Origin: Burkholderia singularis
GTDB lineage: Bacteria; Pseudomonadota; Gammaproteobacteria; Burkholderiales; Burkholderiaceae
Direction: 5' to 3'
DNA length: 64,000 nucleotides
Assembly: GCF_900176645.1 (NCBI RefSeq)
Contig: NZ_FXAN01000040.1
Span: 155,068 to 219,067, forward strand
The notes under the pieces are model-generated. The model saw only the letters and a program-made list of their open reading frames with translations, made no database searches and was not told the origin of the DNA. Both the position numbers and the translations under genes were made by a program. Position 1 is the stretch's first letter, and every line of letters starts with the position of its first letter. Shown here piece by piece: positions 32,404-41,592 of this stretch.

Positions 32404-35178
32404 ATGCCTGAAGAACGAAATCTGGAAGGTAAGACCCTGCTATTGGTTGACGGTTCGAGCTATCTGTATCGGGCTTACCACGCGTTGCCTGATCTGCGCG
32501 GCCCCGGCGGGGAGCCGACCGGAGCGCTCTATGGAATCATCAATATGCTGCGCCGTATGCGCAAGGAAGTTAGCGCAGAGTATAGCGCGTGCGTGTTCGA
32601 TGCAAAGGGCAAAACTTTCAGAGATGATCTGTATGCCGAATACAAGGCGCATCGGCCATCGATGCCGCCTGATCTCGCGCTGCAGATCGAGCCGATCCAC
32701 TCGGCCGTGCGCGCGCTCGGCTGGCCGCTGCTGATGATCGAGGGCGTGGAGGCCGACGACGTGATCGGCACGCTCGCGACGCTGGCGCAGGCGCGCGGGA
32801 TGAACGTGGTTGTGTCGACGGGCGATAAGGATCTCGCGCAACTCGTCACCGAGCGTGTTTCGCTGATCAACACGATGACGAACGAGGCGCTCGATCGCGA
32901 CGGCGTGCTCGCGAAATTCGGCGTGCCGCCGGAACGGATCGTCGATTATTTGACGCTCGTCGGCGATACCGTCGACAACGTGCCCGGTGTCGAGAAATGC
33001 GGGCCGAAGACGGCCGTCAAGTGGCTCACGCAATACGGCTCGCTCGACGGCGTCGTCGAGCATGCGCACGAGATCAAGGGCGTGGTCGGCGACAATCTGC
33101 GCCGCGCGCTCGATTTTCTGCCGCTCGCTCGCCGGCTCGTGACGGTCGAAACTGCGTGCGATTTGCAGCCGCACGTCGAATCGATCGATGCATCGCTTGC
33201 GACGGGCAGCGAAAGCGTCGACGCGTTGCGCGAGATCTTTTCCACCTATGGCTTCAAGACCTGGCTGCGCGAGCTCGACAGCATGGCTGCCGCGAACGGC
33301 ACCATGGGCGAAACCGTCGGCGATACGGCGGGCGCGCCGAGCGGGACCACTGCGCCGCTGCTGCCCGCCGCCGAGCGCCATTACGATACGGTGCAGACGT
33401 GGGAGCAATTCGACGCGTGGTTGGCGAAGATCGACGCGGCCGAACTGACGGCGTTCGATACCGAGACGACGTCGCTCGACCCGATGCGCGCGCAATTGGT
33501 GGGCGTGTCGCTGTCGATCGAGCCCGGCCACGCCGCCTATATTCCGCTCGCGCATCGCGGGCCGGACCTGCCGGCGCAGTTGCCGCGCGACGAGGTGATC
33601 GCGAAGCTCAGGCCGTGGCTCGAGGATGCGGATAAGAAGAAACTCGGCCAGCATCTGAAATACGACGCGCAAGTGCTCGCGAACTATGGGATCGCGTTGA
33701 ACGGCATCGAGCACGATACGCTGCTCGAATCATACGTGCTTGAATCGCATCGTTCGCACGACATGGACAGCCTCGCGCTGCGCCATCTGGGCGTGAAGAC
33801 GATCAAGTACGAGGAGGTCGCGGGCAAGGGCGCGCAGCAGATCGGCTTCGACGAAGTGCCGCTCGACAAGGCGGCCGAATACGCGGCCGAGGATGCGGAC
33901 ATCACGCTGCAGTTGCATCACGTGCTGTATCCGCAGGTCGCGCGCGATCCGGGGCTGCTGTCCGTCTATCGCGACATCGAGTTGCCGGTATCGTTCGTGC
34001 TGCGCAAGATGGAACGTACCGGCGTGCTGATCGATGCCGAGCGGCTCAATCGGCAAAGCGCCGAGATCGCGGCGCGGCTGATCGAACTCGAACAGCAGGC
34101 ATACGTGCTGGCGGGCGGCGAATTCAACCTTGGCTCGCCTAAGCAAATCGGGCAGATCTTCTTCGAGCGGCTGCAACTGCCCGTCGTCAAGAAGACGCCG
34201 AGCGGCGCGCCGTCGACCGACGAAGAGGTGCTGCAAAAGCTCGCCGAGGATTATCCGCTGCCGAAGCTGCTGCTCGAGCATCGCGGGCTGTCGAAGCTGA
34301 AGTCGACCTACACCGACAAGCTGCCGCGGATGGTCAATCCGGATACGGGCCGCGTGCATACCAACTATGCGCAGGCTGTCGCGGTGACGGGGCGGCTCGC
34401 GTCGAACGATCCGAATCTGCAGAACATTCCGGTGCGCACGCCCGAAGGGCGGCGCATTCGCGAGGCCTTCATCGCGTCACCTGGCTGCAAGATCGTGTCG
34501 GCCGATTATTCGCAGATCGAATTGCGGATCATGGCGCACATTTCGGAAGACGAAGCGCTGCTGCGTGCGTTCGCGCAAGGCGACGACATCCACCGCGCAA
34601 CCGCGGCCGAGGTCTTCGGCGTGACGCCGCTCGAAGTCAGTGCCGATCAGCGGCGCATCGCCAAGGTGATCAACTTCGGCCTGATCTATGGGATGAGCGC
34701 GTTCGGTCTGGCATCGAATCTCGGCATCACGCGCGACGCGGCGAAGCTTTACATCGACCGCTATTTCCTCCGTTACCCCGGTGTCGCCCGCTATATGGAA
34801 CAGACGCGCGCGCGCGCGAAGGAGAAGGGTTACGTCGAAACCGTGTTCGGCCGCCGGCTGTGGTTGCCCGAGATCAACGGCGGCAACGGTCCGCGCCGTC
34901 AGGCGGCGGAGCGCGCGGCGATCAACGCGCCGATGCAGGGCACCGCAGCGGACCTGATCAAGCTGTCGATGATCGCGGTCGACGATTGGCTCGAACGCGG
35001 CGGCTTCGGCGCACGGATGATCATGCAGGTGCACGACGAACTGGTGCTCGAGGTGCCGGACGCGGAACTGGCCGTGGTGCGCGAAAAGCTCCCCGAGATG
35101 ATGTGCGGCGTCGCGAAGCTGAAGGTTCCGCTCGTCGCGGAGGTGGGTGTCGGCGAAAACTGGGAAGAAGCACATTGA
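32404..35178 (+). CDS. polA: DNA polymerase I
   Basis: A 924-residue three-domain polymerase. The 5'-3' exonuclease (LLLVDGSSYLYRAYHALPD at the start, VEADDVIGTLA, STGDKDLAQLV) occupies ~1-300. The 3'-5' exonuclease at ~330-510 keeps its metal ligands in AFDTETTSLDP, so proofreading should be active. The polymerase domain has motif A DYSQIELRIMAHIS, motif B RRIAKVINFGLIYG and motif C MQVHDELVLEV. ATG 32404 is used; an upstream TTG at 32395 lies in the LOG coding region. No good Shine-Dalgarno precedes it. It is divergent from the LOG gene with a one-base gap. Confidence 0.97.
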   Translation: MPEERNLEGKTLLLVDGSSYLYRAYHALPDLRGPGGEPTGALYGIINMLRRMRKEVSAEYSACVFDAKGKTFRDDLYAEYKAHRPSMPPDLALQIEPIHSAVRALGWPLLMIEGVEADDVIGTLATLAQARGMNVVVSTGDKDLAQLVTERVSLINTMTNEALDRDGVLAKFGVPPERIVDYLTLVGDTVDNVPGVEKCGPKTAVKWLTQYGSLDGVVEHAHEIKGVVGDNLRRALDFLPLARRLVTVETACDLQPHVESIDASLATGSESVDALREIFSTYGFKTWLRELDSMAAANGTMGETVGDTAGAPSGTTAPLLPAAERHYDTVQTWEQFDAWLAKIDAAELTAFDTETTSLDPMRAQLVGVSLSIEPGHAAYIPLAHRGPDLPAQLPRDEVIAKLRPWLEDADKKKLGQHLKYDAQVLANYGIALNGIEHDTLLESYVLESHRSHDMDSLALRHLGVKTIKYEEVAGKGAQQIGFDEVPLDKAAEYAAEDADITLQLHHVLYPQVARDPGLLSVYRDIELPVSFVLRKMERTGVLIDAERLNRQSAEIAARLIELEQQAYVLAGGEFNLGSPKQIGQIFFERLQLPVVKKTPSGAPSTDEEVLQKLAEDYPLPKLLLEHRGLSKLKSTYTDKLPRMVNPDTGRVHTNYAQAVAVTGRLASNDPNLQNIPVRTPEGRRIREAFIASPGCKIVSADYSQIELRIMAHISEDEALLRAFAQGDDIHRATAAEVFGVTPLEVSADQRRIAKVINFGLIYGMSAFGLASNLGITRDAAKLYIDRYFLRYPGVARYMEQTRARAKEKGYVETVFGRRLWLPEINGGNGPRRQAAERAAINAPMQGTAADLIKLSMIAVDDWLERGGFGARMIMQVHDELVLEVPDAELAVVREKLPEMMCGVAKLKVPLVAEVGVGENWEEAH

Positions 35179-35361
35179 CGCCCATCCTTGATGCCGTCGT
35201 GCGAACTTTTGGAAAATGCTGGCTGACTATGCCGCGTGTGATCGCGATTCGGCGCATCGCACAGCGCGTTTTGCGCGACGCAGTCAGGCGAACCGGTTAC
35301 GATGTGGCGTGGCTGCGGATCGTGGCGATTGCGAGCGGTATCAAATCGTAAGGGGCACTGA

Positions 35362-36708
35362 ATGCATCGTTTCATCATCGTCGGCGGAGGCGCGGGCGGG
35401 CTCGAACTGGCGACGCGCCTCGGCGATCGTTATGGCGCGCGCGGCGATCGCCCGGCGCGTGCGCTCATCACGCTCGTCGATCGCTATCCGACTCATATCT
35501 GGAAGCCGCTGCTGCACGAGGTCGCAGCGGGCAGCATGGACCCGTTCACTCAGGAACTCGAATACGCGGCGCAGGCGCGCTGGCATGGTTTCGAGTTTCA
35601 TCAGGGGGAGTTGACCGCGCTCGATCGCGCGGCGCGGCGCATCACGCTTGCGCCCGTGGCGGATACGGACGGCGCCGAACTATTGCCTCGGCGCGAGCTG
35701 GAATACGACACGCTGATCATCGCGATCGGCAGCACCACGCACTATTTCGGCGTGCAAGGCGCGCAGGAGCATTCGATCGCGCTCGATACGGTCGCCGAGG
35801 CGGAACGATTCCGCAAGCGCCTGATCGCGGCGTGCATACGCGCCGAGCATCAGCAGCCCGAGGCTGCCGGCTCGCGCGTCGATGCGTCGGGGCGGGCCGA
35901 GCCGCGCATCCAGGTTGCGATCGTCGGGGGCGGTGCGACAGGCGTGGAGTTGTCCGCGGAACTGCGCAATACCGCGCAGGTATTGTCGGCATACGGGCTG
36001 CACAAGCTCGATCCGCGTCACGACGTCGGCATCGTGCTGATCGAGTCCGGCCCGCGCATCCTGCCCGCGCTGCAAGAACGTGTGTCGACGGCCACCGCGG
36101 AACTGCTCGACAAGCTCGGCGTGCGGCTGATGCTCGGCGAGCGCGTGACCGAGGTGGCGCAGGGTGTCGTGCGCACGGCGAGCGGCAAGAGCGTGCGAGC
36201 GGATCTGACTGTCTGGGCGGCGGGCATCAAGGCGCCGGCGGTGCTTGCCCAGCTCGACGGGCTCGAAGTGAACAAGCTGGGCCAGTTGATCGTGCGTCCC
36301 ACGCTGCAGACCGAAACCGATCCGAATATATTTGCGCTCGGCGACTGCGCGGGTTGCGCATGGACCGGCCATGACCGCAACGTGCCGCCGCGCGCGCAGG
36401 CCGCGCATCAGCAGGCGAGTTTTCTATTGCGGGCGCTCGCATGCAGGCTCGAAGGGCGGCCGTTGCCGGCATTTTCCTATCGCGATTTCGGCTCGCTCGT
36501 GTCGCTGGGCCATTTCAGCGCGGTTGGCAATCTGATGGGCGGGCTGATCGGCGGCAACATGCTGATCGAAGGGCTCTTCGCGCGCTTCATGTATATGTCG
36601 CTGTACCGGCTGCATATCGCGGCGCTGCACGGCTATCCGCGGATGGTGCTCGATACGGTCGCGCACTGGTTGCGGCGCTCGACGCTGCCGCGCGTGAAGC
36701 TGCACTGA
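35362..36708 (+). CDS. NADH dehydrogenase type II-like flavoprotein
   Basis: A 448-residue two-dinucleotide-binding-domain flavoprotein, most like NDH-2, which passes electrons from NADH to quinone without proton pumping. The FAD site is FIIVGGGAGGLELATRLG at the N-terminus, the NADH site is IQVAIVGGGATGVELSAEL (~180-198), and the second FAD segment is IFALGDCAG (~323-331). The C-terminal hydrophobic/amphipathic region (MLIEGLFARFMYMSLYRLH) would attach it to the membrane. An AAGGGG Shine-Dalgarno precedes ATG 35362. It follows polA by 183 bases and may have its own promoter there. Confidence 0.9.
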   Translation: MHRFIIVGGGAGGLELATRLGDRYGARGDRPARALITLVDRYPTHIWKPLLHEVAAGSMDPFTQELEYAAQARWHGFEFHQGELTALDRAARRITLAPVADTDGAELLPRRELEYDTLIIAIGSTTHYFGVQGAQEHSIALDTVAEAERFRKRLIAACIRAEHQQPEAAGSRVDASGRAEPRIQVAIVGGGATGVELSAELRNTAQVLSAYGLHKLDPRHDVGIVLIESGPRILPALQERVSTATAELLDKLGVRLMLGERVTEVAQGVVRTASGKSVRADLTVWAAGIKAPAVLAQLDGLEVNKLGQLIVRPTLQTETDPNIFALGDCAGCAWTGHDRNVPPRAQAAHQQASFLLRALACRLEGRPLPAFSYRDFGSLVSLGHFSAVGNLMGGLIGGNMLIEGLFARFMYMSLYRLHIAALHGYPRMVLDTVAHWLRRSTLPRVKLH

Positions 36709-36897
36709 CGGCCGTCTTTTGCCGGATCAAAGGTTGACGCATCCCCGCGCCGTTCGGCATGGTATGCGAGCCCCGCTTCCGCGGGGCGCAGCGCGATGCG
36801 TGCCGCAGTGATGCAGCGCATCGCGCTGCCCGGTTCGAATGCCTCCCGCCGACGCCTTGCAGCGCGGCGGCGGGAGCCAGACTAGAGGAGCGCATCG

Positions 36898-37773
36898 ATG
36901 TTGAAATCCGAAGTCGACAGCCTGGTTCCGCACATTCCGTTCGACCGCCGCAAGTTCGTCAAGACCGTGCTTGGCAGCACGTTCGCGGCGGCGGTGCTGC
37001 CGGTGTCGGCGCAAACCATCACCACCGACAGCGCCGGCCTCGATGCCGGCACCGTCGAAATCCGCTCGGGCGACGCAATCATCCCCGCCTACCGTGCTCA
37101 GCCTGCCGGCAAGCGCAACTTGCCCGTGATCGTCGTGATTCATGAAATCTTCGGCGTGCATGCGCATATCGCCGACATTTGCAGACGTTTCGCTAAGCTC
37201 GGCTATTTGGCGATTGCGCCGAATCTGTATGCCCGACAAGGGGAGCCGTCGAAGTATCCGTCGATCCAGGCGCTCGTGGACGAGGTGGTCAGTAAGGTGC
37301 CGGACCGTCAGGTCAGTGAGGATCTCGACGCGACCGTCGTGTGGGCGGGCAAGAACGGCGGCGATCCCGCACGGCTCGGTGTGACGGGCTTTTGCTGGGG
37401 CGGCCGGCAGACGTGGCTGTTTGCCGAACATAACCCGCGCGTGCGTGCGGCGGTCGCGTGGTATGGCAAAGTGATCGGCGAGACGAACGAGATGACGCCG
37501 TTCAATCCGGTCGATCGCGCGGCGCAGTTGAAGGCGCCGGTGCTGGGCCTCTACGGCGCGACCGACGACAGCATCCCGCAGCGTTCGCTTGCCGAGATGC
37601 GCGAGCGCCTGAAGGCGGCCGATACGAAGGCCGCGCGTGAATCGGAGATCGTCGTCTATCCGGATGCGGGGCACGCGTTCTTTGCCGACTATCGTCCGAG
37701 TTACGTGAAGGCCGATGCAGACGACGGCTGGAAGCGCGCGATTGCTTGGTTCAAGCGTTACGGCGTCATGTGA
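36898..37773 (+). CDS. Dienelactone hydrolase-family protein with Tat signal
   Basis: A 291-residue alpha/beta hydrolase. The N-terminus contains a twin-arginine-like signal (DRRKFVKTVLGSTFAAAVLPVSAQ), predicting folded export to the periplasm, unlike most cytoplasmic dienelactone hydrolases. The catalytic Cys nucleophile is in GVTGFCWGGRQTW (~160), with the Glu in IVVIHEIFGVHAHI, the Asp in LYGATDDSIP and the His in YPDAGHAFFADYRPSY. GAGGAGCG lies ahead of ATG 36898. It stands alone, convergent with the sulfurtransferase gene. The substrate is unknown. Confidence 0.9.
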   Translation: MLKSEVDSLVPHIPFDRRKFVKTVLGSTFAAAVLPVSAQTITTDSAGLDAGTVEIRSGDAIIPAYRAQPAGKRNLPVIVVIHEIFGVHAHIADICRRFAKLGYLAIAPNLYARQGEPSKYPSIQALVDEVVSKVPDRQVSEDLDATVVWAGKNGGDPARLGVTGFCWGGRQTWLFAEHNPRVRAAVAWYGKVIGETNEMTPFNPVDRAAQLKAPVLGLYGATDDSIPQRSLAEMRERLKAADTKAARESEIVVYPDAGHAFFADYRPSYVKADADDGWKRAIAWFKRYGVM

Positions 37774-37962
37774 CGCGGCCAGTGCGGCGGCCGCTCGTGG
37801 CGCCGCCGCAGGCAGTGTGCTCGTTGCAATCGGCATCGTGTTGCCGATGCGATTGCGGTGTTGTGCGGTCCGGCTTGCGATCCGGTTGCGGCGCGTCGCT
37901 CATGCTTGTCTGGATCGATCGGCACACGCCGTCCGCGCTCATCGTTCTTTTGTGCGAGCCGG

Positions 37963-38832
37963 TTACGGGTTGGGTCCGGTCGCGACCGGCCGCGACGGAT
38001 CGGCGCTCCATTCGCTCCACGAACCCGCATAGAGCGCGGCATCGTGCAGTCCGGCGATTTCCATCGCGAGTGCATTGTGGCAGGCGGTCACGCCGGAGCC
38101 GCATTGCAGGATCGCGCGGTTCGGCGGCGTCGCGCCGAGCAGAGCCTGAAACGCTTCGCGCAGTTCGTGACCGGACTTGAAGCGGCCGTCGGCCGTCAGG
38201 TTGTCCTTGAAGAAGCGATTGAGCGCGCCAGGGATGTGCCCGCCGACCCGGTCCAGCGTTTCATTCTCGCCGCGATAGCGATCGGCGGCGCGCGCGTCGA
38301 TCACGATCCTGTCCTTGGCCGTCAGATTGGCGAGTACGGTTTGCGCGTCGACGACCGTCGCCAGTGGCGCGAGCGCGCGGAAGTTGCCCGCGCTGGCCTG
38401 CGGCGCATCTTGCGTCGACGGCTGGCCGGCGGCCTGCCAAGCTTGCAGCCCGCCGTCGAGCACGGCGACCGAATCGTGGCCGAGCCAGCGCAGCAGCCAC
38501 CATAGGCGTGCGGCGTACATGCCGCCTTGCGCGTCGTATGCGACCACCTGCTGATTTTGCTCGAGCCCGCGAGCCTTCAGCGTTTCGGCCAGCGCGTCGC
38601 GCGCGGGCAACGGATGGCGGCCGTTCGTGCCGGTTTTTGGGCCGGACAGATCGCGATCGAGATGCAGATAATGCGCGCCGGGGATATGGCCGGCCGCATA
38701 CGCCTGCTCGCCCGCGCCGGGATCGGTAAGGTCGAACCGGCAATCGAAAACGAGCACGCTGCCCGGTGCGGCTGCGAGCCGCTCGGCGAGATTGTCGGCG
38801 CTGATGAGTGTGGTGTAGTGAGTGTGTGGCAT
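37963..38832 (-). CDS. Two-domain sulfurtransferase (rhodanese/3-mercaptopyruvate type)
   Basis: A 289-residue protein with two rhodanese domains. The first (LVFDCRFDLTDPGAGEQAY...HIPGAHYLHLD) is inactive; the second carries the active-site Cys in ILQCGSGVTACHN (~241), a CGSGVTA loop typical of 3-mercaptopyruvate sulfurtransferases. It transfers sulfane sulfur to an acceptor such as cyanide or a thiol. ATG 38832 is preferred over 38877, which would add 15 residues with no family match. It lies downstream of the Rieske gene but beyond that gene's terminator. Confidence 0.9.
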   Translation of the reverse strand: MPHTHYTTLISADNLAERLAAAPGSVLVFDCRFDLTDPGAGEQAYAAGHIPGAHYLHLDRDLSGPKTGTNGRHPLPARDALAETLKARGLEQNQQVVAYDAQGGMYAARLWWLLRWLGHDSVAVLDGGLQAWQAAGQPSTQDAPQASAGNFRALAPLATVVDAQTVLANLTAKDRIVIDARAADRYRGENETLDRVGGHIPGALNRFFKDNLTADGRFKSGHELREAFQALLGATPPNRAILQCGSGVTACHNALAMEIAGLHDAALYAGSWSEWSADPSRPVATGPNP

Positions 38833-38872
38833 GACGCCCCCCAGGAGAAACGGGCCAGATGATCTAAGTCTA

Positions 38873-38902
38873 AACAAAAAAAGACGGGCCGAAGCCCGTC
38901 TT
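38873..38902 (-). terminator. Rho-independent terminator of the Rieske gene
   Basis: AAGACGGGC (38881-38889), loop CGAA, GCCCGTCTT (38894-38902). Read on the minus strand, the hairpin is followed by a run of U from the A tract at 38875-38882. It lies 54 bases after the Rieske gene stop. Confidence 0.85.
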
Positions 38903-38955
38903 GCTTATCGATTTCGCCCGCCGGAACGAATTGGCCCGGTATCGCGGCGCACCGC

Positions 38956-40062
38956 TCAGATCGTGCCGAGTTCCCGGCGCAGGAACTCGTGAAAGTGCTG
39001 CATGCCGTCTTCCATCGGGCTTTGATACGGCCCGGTTTGCGATTCGCCGCGCGCCATCAGCGCCCGGCGTCCGGCATCCATCCGCAGTGCGATCTCGTCG
39101 TCCTCGACAGCGGTTTCCATATAGGCGGCACGTTCCGCTTCGACGAACTCGCGCTCGAACAGCGCGATTTCCTCGGGGTAATAGAATTCGACGATATTCG
39201 TCGTTTTCTGCGGGCCGCGCGGAATCAGCCACGACACCACGAGCACGTGCGGATACCACTCGATCATCAAGCCCGGATAGTAGACCATCCAGATCGCGCC
39301 AAATTCCGGCGGTACGCCGTTGCGATAGCGCAGCACCTGGTCGTGCCACTTCTGATAAGTCGGGCTGCCCGGTTTCGCGAGCGCACTGTGCACGCCCACC
39401 GTCTGCACGCTGTACCAGTCGCCGAACTCCCATTTCAGATCGTCGCACGATACAAAGCTGCCAAGGCCCGGATGGAACGGCACGACGTGGTAATCCTCGA
39501 GATAGACCTCGATGAAGGTTTTCCAGTTGTAGTCGCACTCGTGAATCTCGACGTGATCGAACAAATACTCCGAAAAGTCGAAATGGTGCTTCGTGCCGAG
39601 CTTCGCGAGATCGTGCGCGACATTGCGGCCTTGCGTCTCGAACAGCAAACCTTGCCAGTTTTGCAATGGCGTTGCGTTGAGATGCAGGCACGGCTTGTCG
39701 TCAAAGTGCGGCGCGCCGAGCAACTGGCCTTTCAGATCGTAGGTCCAGCGATGCAGCGGGCAGACGATGTTCTGCGTCTGGCCGCGGCCGTTCAGCATGA
39801 TCGCCTGGCGGTGACGGCACACGTTCGACAGCAGCTCGATCTGCGAAGCCTGGTTGCGCACGAGCACGCGGCCTTCGTTTTCGGCAGGCAGCGCGAAATA
39901 ATCCCCCGCTTCTGGCACCATAAGTTCGTGCCCAACATAGCGAGGTCCATTCTTGAAAAGTGTTTCGATTTCGCGCGCAAGAAGCGTCTCATCGAAATAA
40001 GCGGTGACCGGAAGCTGGCTGTTGGCCGACTTCAACTGCAGAGCGTCGCTCAGATTGGACAT
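38956..40062 (-). CDS. Rieske-type aromatic-ring-hydroxylating oxygenase, alpha subunit-like
   Basis: A 368-residue oxygenase. The Rieske [2Fe-2S] ligands are NVCRHRQAI and IVCPLHRWTYD (~81-103). The catalytic domain holds the mononuclear iron site, with the bridging Asp and two His expected around EVYLEDYHVVPFHPGL (~195-210). The family hydroxylates aromatic or quaternary-amine substrates and needs a reductase, which is not encoded nearby. ATG 40062 gives the normal start; the frame to 40107 adds no homologous sequence. It is divergent from xseB with 269 bases between. Confidence 0.9.
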   Translation of the reverse strand: MSNLSDALQLKSANSQLPVTAYFDETLLAREIETLFKNGPRYVGHELMVPEAGDYFALPAENEGRVLVRNQASQIELLSNVCRHRQAIMLNGRGQTQNIVCPLHRWTYDLKGQLLGAPHFDDKPCLHLNATPLQNWQGLLFETQGRNVAHDLAKLGTKHHFDFSEYLFDHVEIHECDYNWKTFIEVYLEDYHVVPFHPGLGSFVSCDDLKWEFGDWYSVQTVGVHSALAKPGSPTYQKWHDQVLRYRNGVPPEFGAIWMVYYPGLMIEWYPHVLVVSWLIPRGPQKTTNIVEFYYPEEIALFEREFVEAERAAYMETAVEDDEIALRMDAGRRALMARGESQTGPYQSPMEDGMQHFHEFLRRELGTI

Positions 40063-40331
40063 TCCCACTCCCGATGAAAGCGTGAAAGCAGTGAACAACC
40101 CAACCATCGAAAATTCGATTTAGGGGAACCGGCGATTATACCCGGATCGGTATCCACGGGGTGGGATAAGTGACTGATTTGTGTCAAAATTTTTGTGAGG
40201 GCGGCGCACCCGGCCCGCTTGCGGGGTGGGCGGCGCGGGACGCGCGGGCTCTGAATGGCCAAGTCGTCAGGTCGAAAAATTCTCTTTTGCCGTAGAATGT
40301 CCGACTTGTTTTGAATTTTTACACCCCGTCC

Positions 40332-40625
40332 ATGGCGAAAACCGCAACTCCAGGCGCGCCCGCGTCCGACCCTGGTTCCGAGCCGCTGCCGGAGAATTAT
40401 GAGATGGCGCTGGCGGAGCTGGAGGCGCTGGTCGCCCGTATGGAGAGCGGGACGCTGAGCCTCGAGGATTCGCTTGCGGCGTATCGCCGCGGCGCAGCGC
40501 TTGTTGCGTTTTGCCAACAACAATTGGAAAAAGCGGAGCAGCAGGTGCGCGTGCTCGACGGTGCCGCGCTCAAGCCGCTTGCCGCCGGAACGGCCGCCGT
40601 GGACGGCGGAGACGACGATCTATGA
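40332..40625 (+). CDS. xseB: Exodeoxyribonuclease VII small subunit
   Basis: A 97-residue subunit of the single-strand-specific nuclease. The conserved helical core LPENYEMALAELEALVARMESGTLSLEDSLAAYRRGAALVAFCQQQLEKAEQQV is complete, with a nonconserved N-terminal Pro/Ala tail. ATG 40332 is chosen over the upstream 40311 because it starts a family-like N-terminus. The stop overlaps ispA by four bases (ATGA), so the two are coupled; xseB-ispA-dxs is a conserved isoprenoid arrangement in proteobacteria. The xseA gene is not in the window. Confidence 0.95.
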   Translation: MAKTATPGAPASDPGSEPLPENYEMALAELEALVARMESGTLSLEDSLAAYRRGAALVAFCQQQLEKAEQQVRVLDGAALKPLAAGTAAVDGGDDDL

Positions 40626-41506
40626 CATTCGATCAATGGATGCGTTCGGTGCTCGAACGCGTCGAGACCGCTCTCGGCCATTATCTGCCGGCTGAAACAG
40701 TGGCGCCCGCGCAACTGCACGAGGCGATGCGCTATGCCGTGCTCGGCGGAGGCAAACGGGTGCGTCCGCTGTTGTGCCATGCTGCCGGGGAACTCACGGG
40801 CGCATCCGAAGCCGCGCTGAACGCGGCGGCGGCGGCGCTCGAAATGATTCACGTGTACTCGCTCGTGCATGACGATATGCCGTGTATGGACGATGATCCG
40901 CTGCGCCGAGGCAAGCCGACCGTCCACGTCAAGTACGACGAAGCGACGGCGCTCCTCGTCGGCGATGCGCTGCAATCGCAGGCTTTCATCGTGCTGACGG
41001 ATGCCGCCGCGCTGCCGCCCGAGCGGCAGCCCGCGCTCGTGCGCGAGCTTGCGCTCGCGAGCGGTTCGATCGGCATGGCGGGCGGCCAGGCGATCGATCT
41101 CGCGAGCGTCGGCATGGCGCTCACGCGCGAGGCGCTCGAAAAAATGCATCGGATGAAGACGGGCGCGTTGCTGCGCGCGTCGGTGCGCATGGGAGCGCTC
41201 GCAGGCGAAGCGCCATCCGCCGATGCGATGCATGCGTTGGATGCCTATTCGGCCGCGGTGGGGCTCGCGTTTCAGGTGGTCGACGACATTCTCGATGTCA
41301 CCACCGATTCCGCGACGCTCGGCAAGACGGCCGGCAAGGACGCGGCGAACGACAAGCCGACCTACGTGTCGATCATCGGCCTCGACGCGTCGCGCGCGCT
41401 TGCCGCGCAACTGCGCGTCGATGCGCACGCCGCGCTCGAGCCGTTCGGCGCGCGGGCGCGCCGTCTGGCCGAACTGGCGGACCTGGTGGTCAACCGGGTG
41501 AGCTGA
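40622..41506 (+). CDS. ispA: Farnesyl diphosphate synthase (IspA)
   Basis: A 294-residue short-chain polyprenyl diphosphate synthase. The first aspartate-rich motif is [17 protein letters not shown] (~82-98), and the second is [13 protein letters not shown] (~218-230), with the GGKRVRPLL substrate-binding motif at ~40. Length and motif spacing fit FPP synthase. It starts by an ATGA overlap with xseB and is followed 86 bases later by dxs. It supplies C15 precursors for quinones and undecaprenyl carrier. Confidence 0.95.
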   Translation: MTFDQWMRSVLERVETALGHYLPAETVAPAQLHEAMRYAVLGGGKRVRPLLCHAAGELTGASEAALNAAAAALEMIHVYSLVHDDMPCMDDDPLRRGKPTVHVKYDEATALLVGDALQSQAFIVLTDAAALPPERQPALVRELALASGSIGMAGGQAIDLASVGMALTREALEKMHRMKTGALLRASVRMGALAGEAPSADAMHALDAYSAAVGLAFQVVDDILDVTTDSATLGKTAGKDAANDKPTYVSIIGLDASRALAAQLRVDAHAALEPFGARARRLAELADLVVNRVS

Positions 41507-41592
41507 CGAAAGCCCGCCGCCGCGTTCGCGCGTTTTGGCGCAGCGTGCGCGAAAGAGTGCGGGCGCGGATGTTTTCCTACAATGGAACGACG

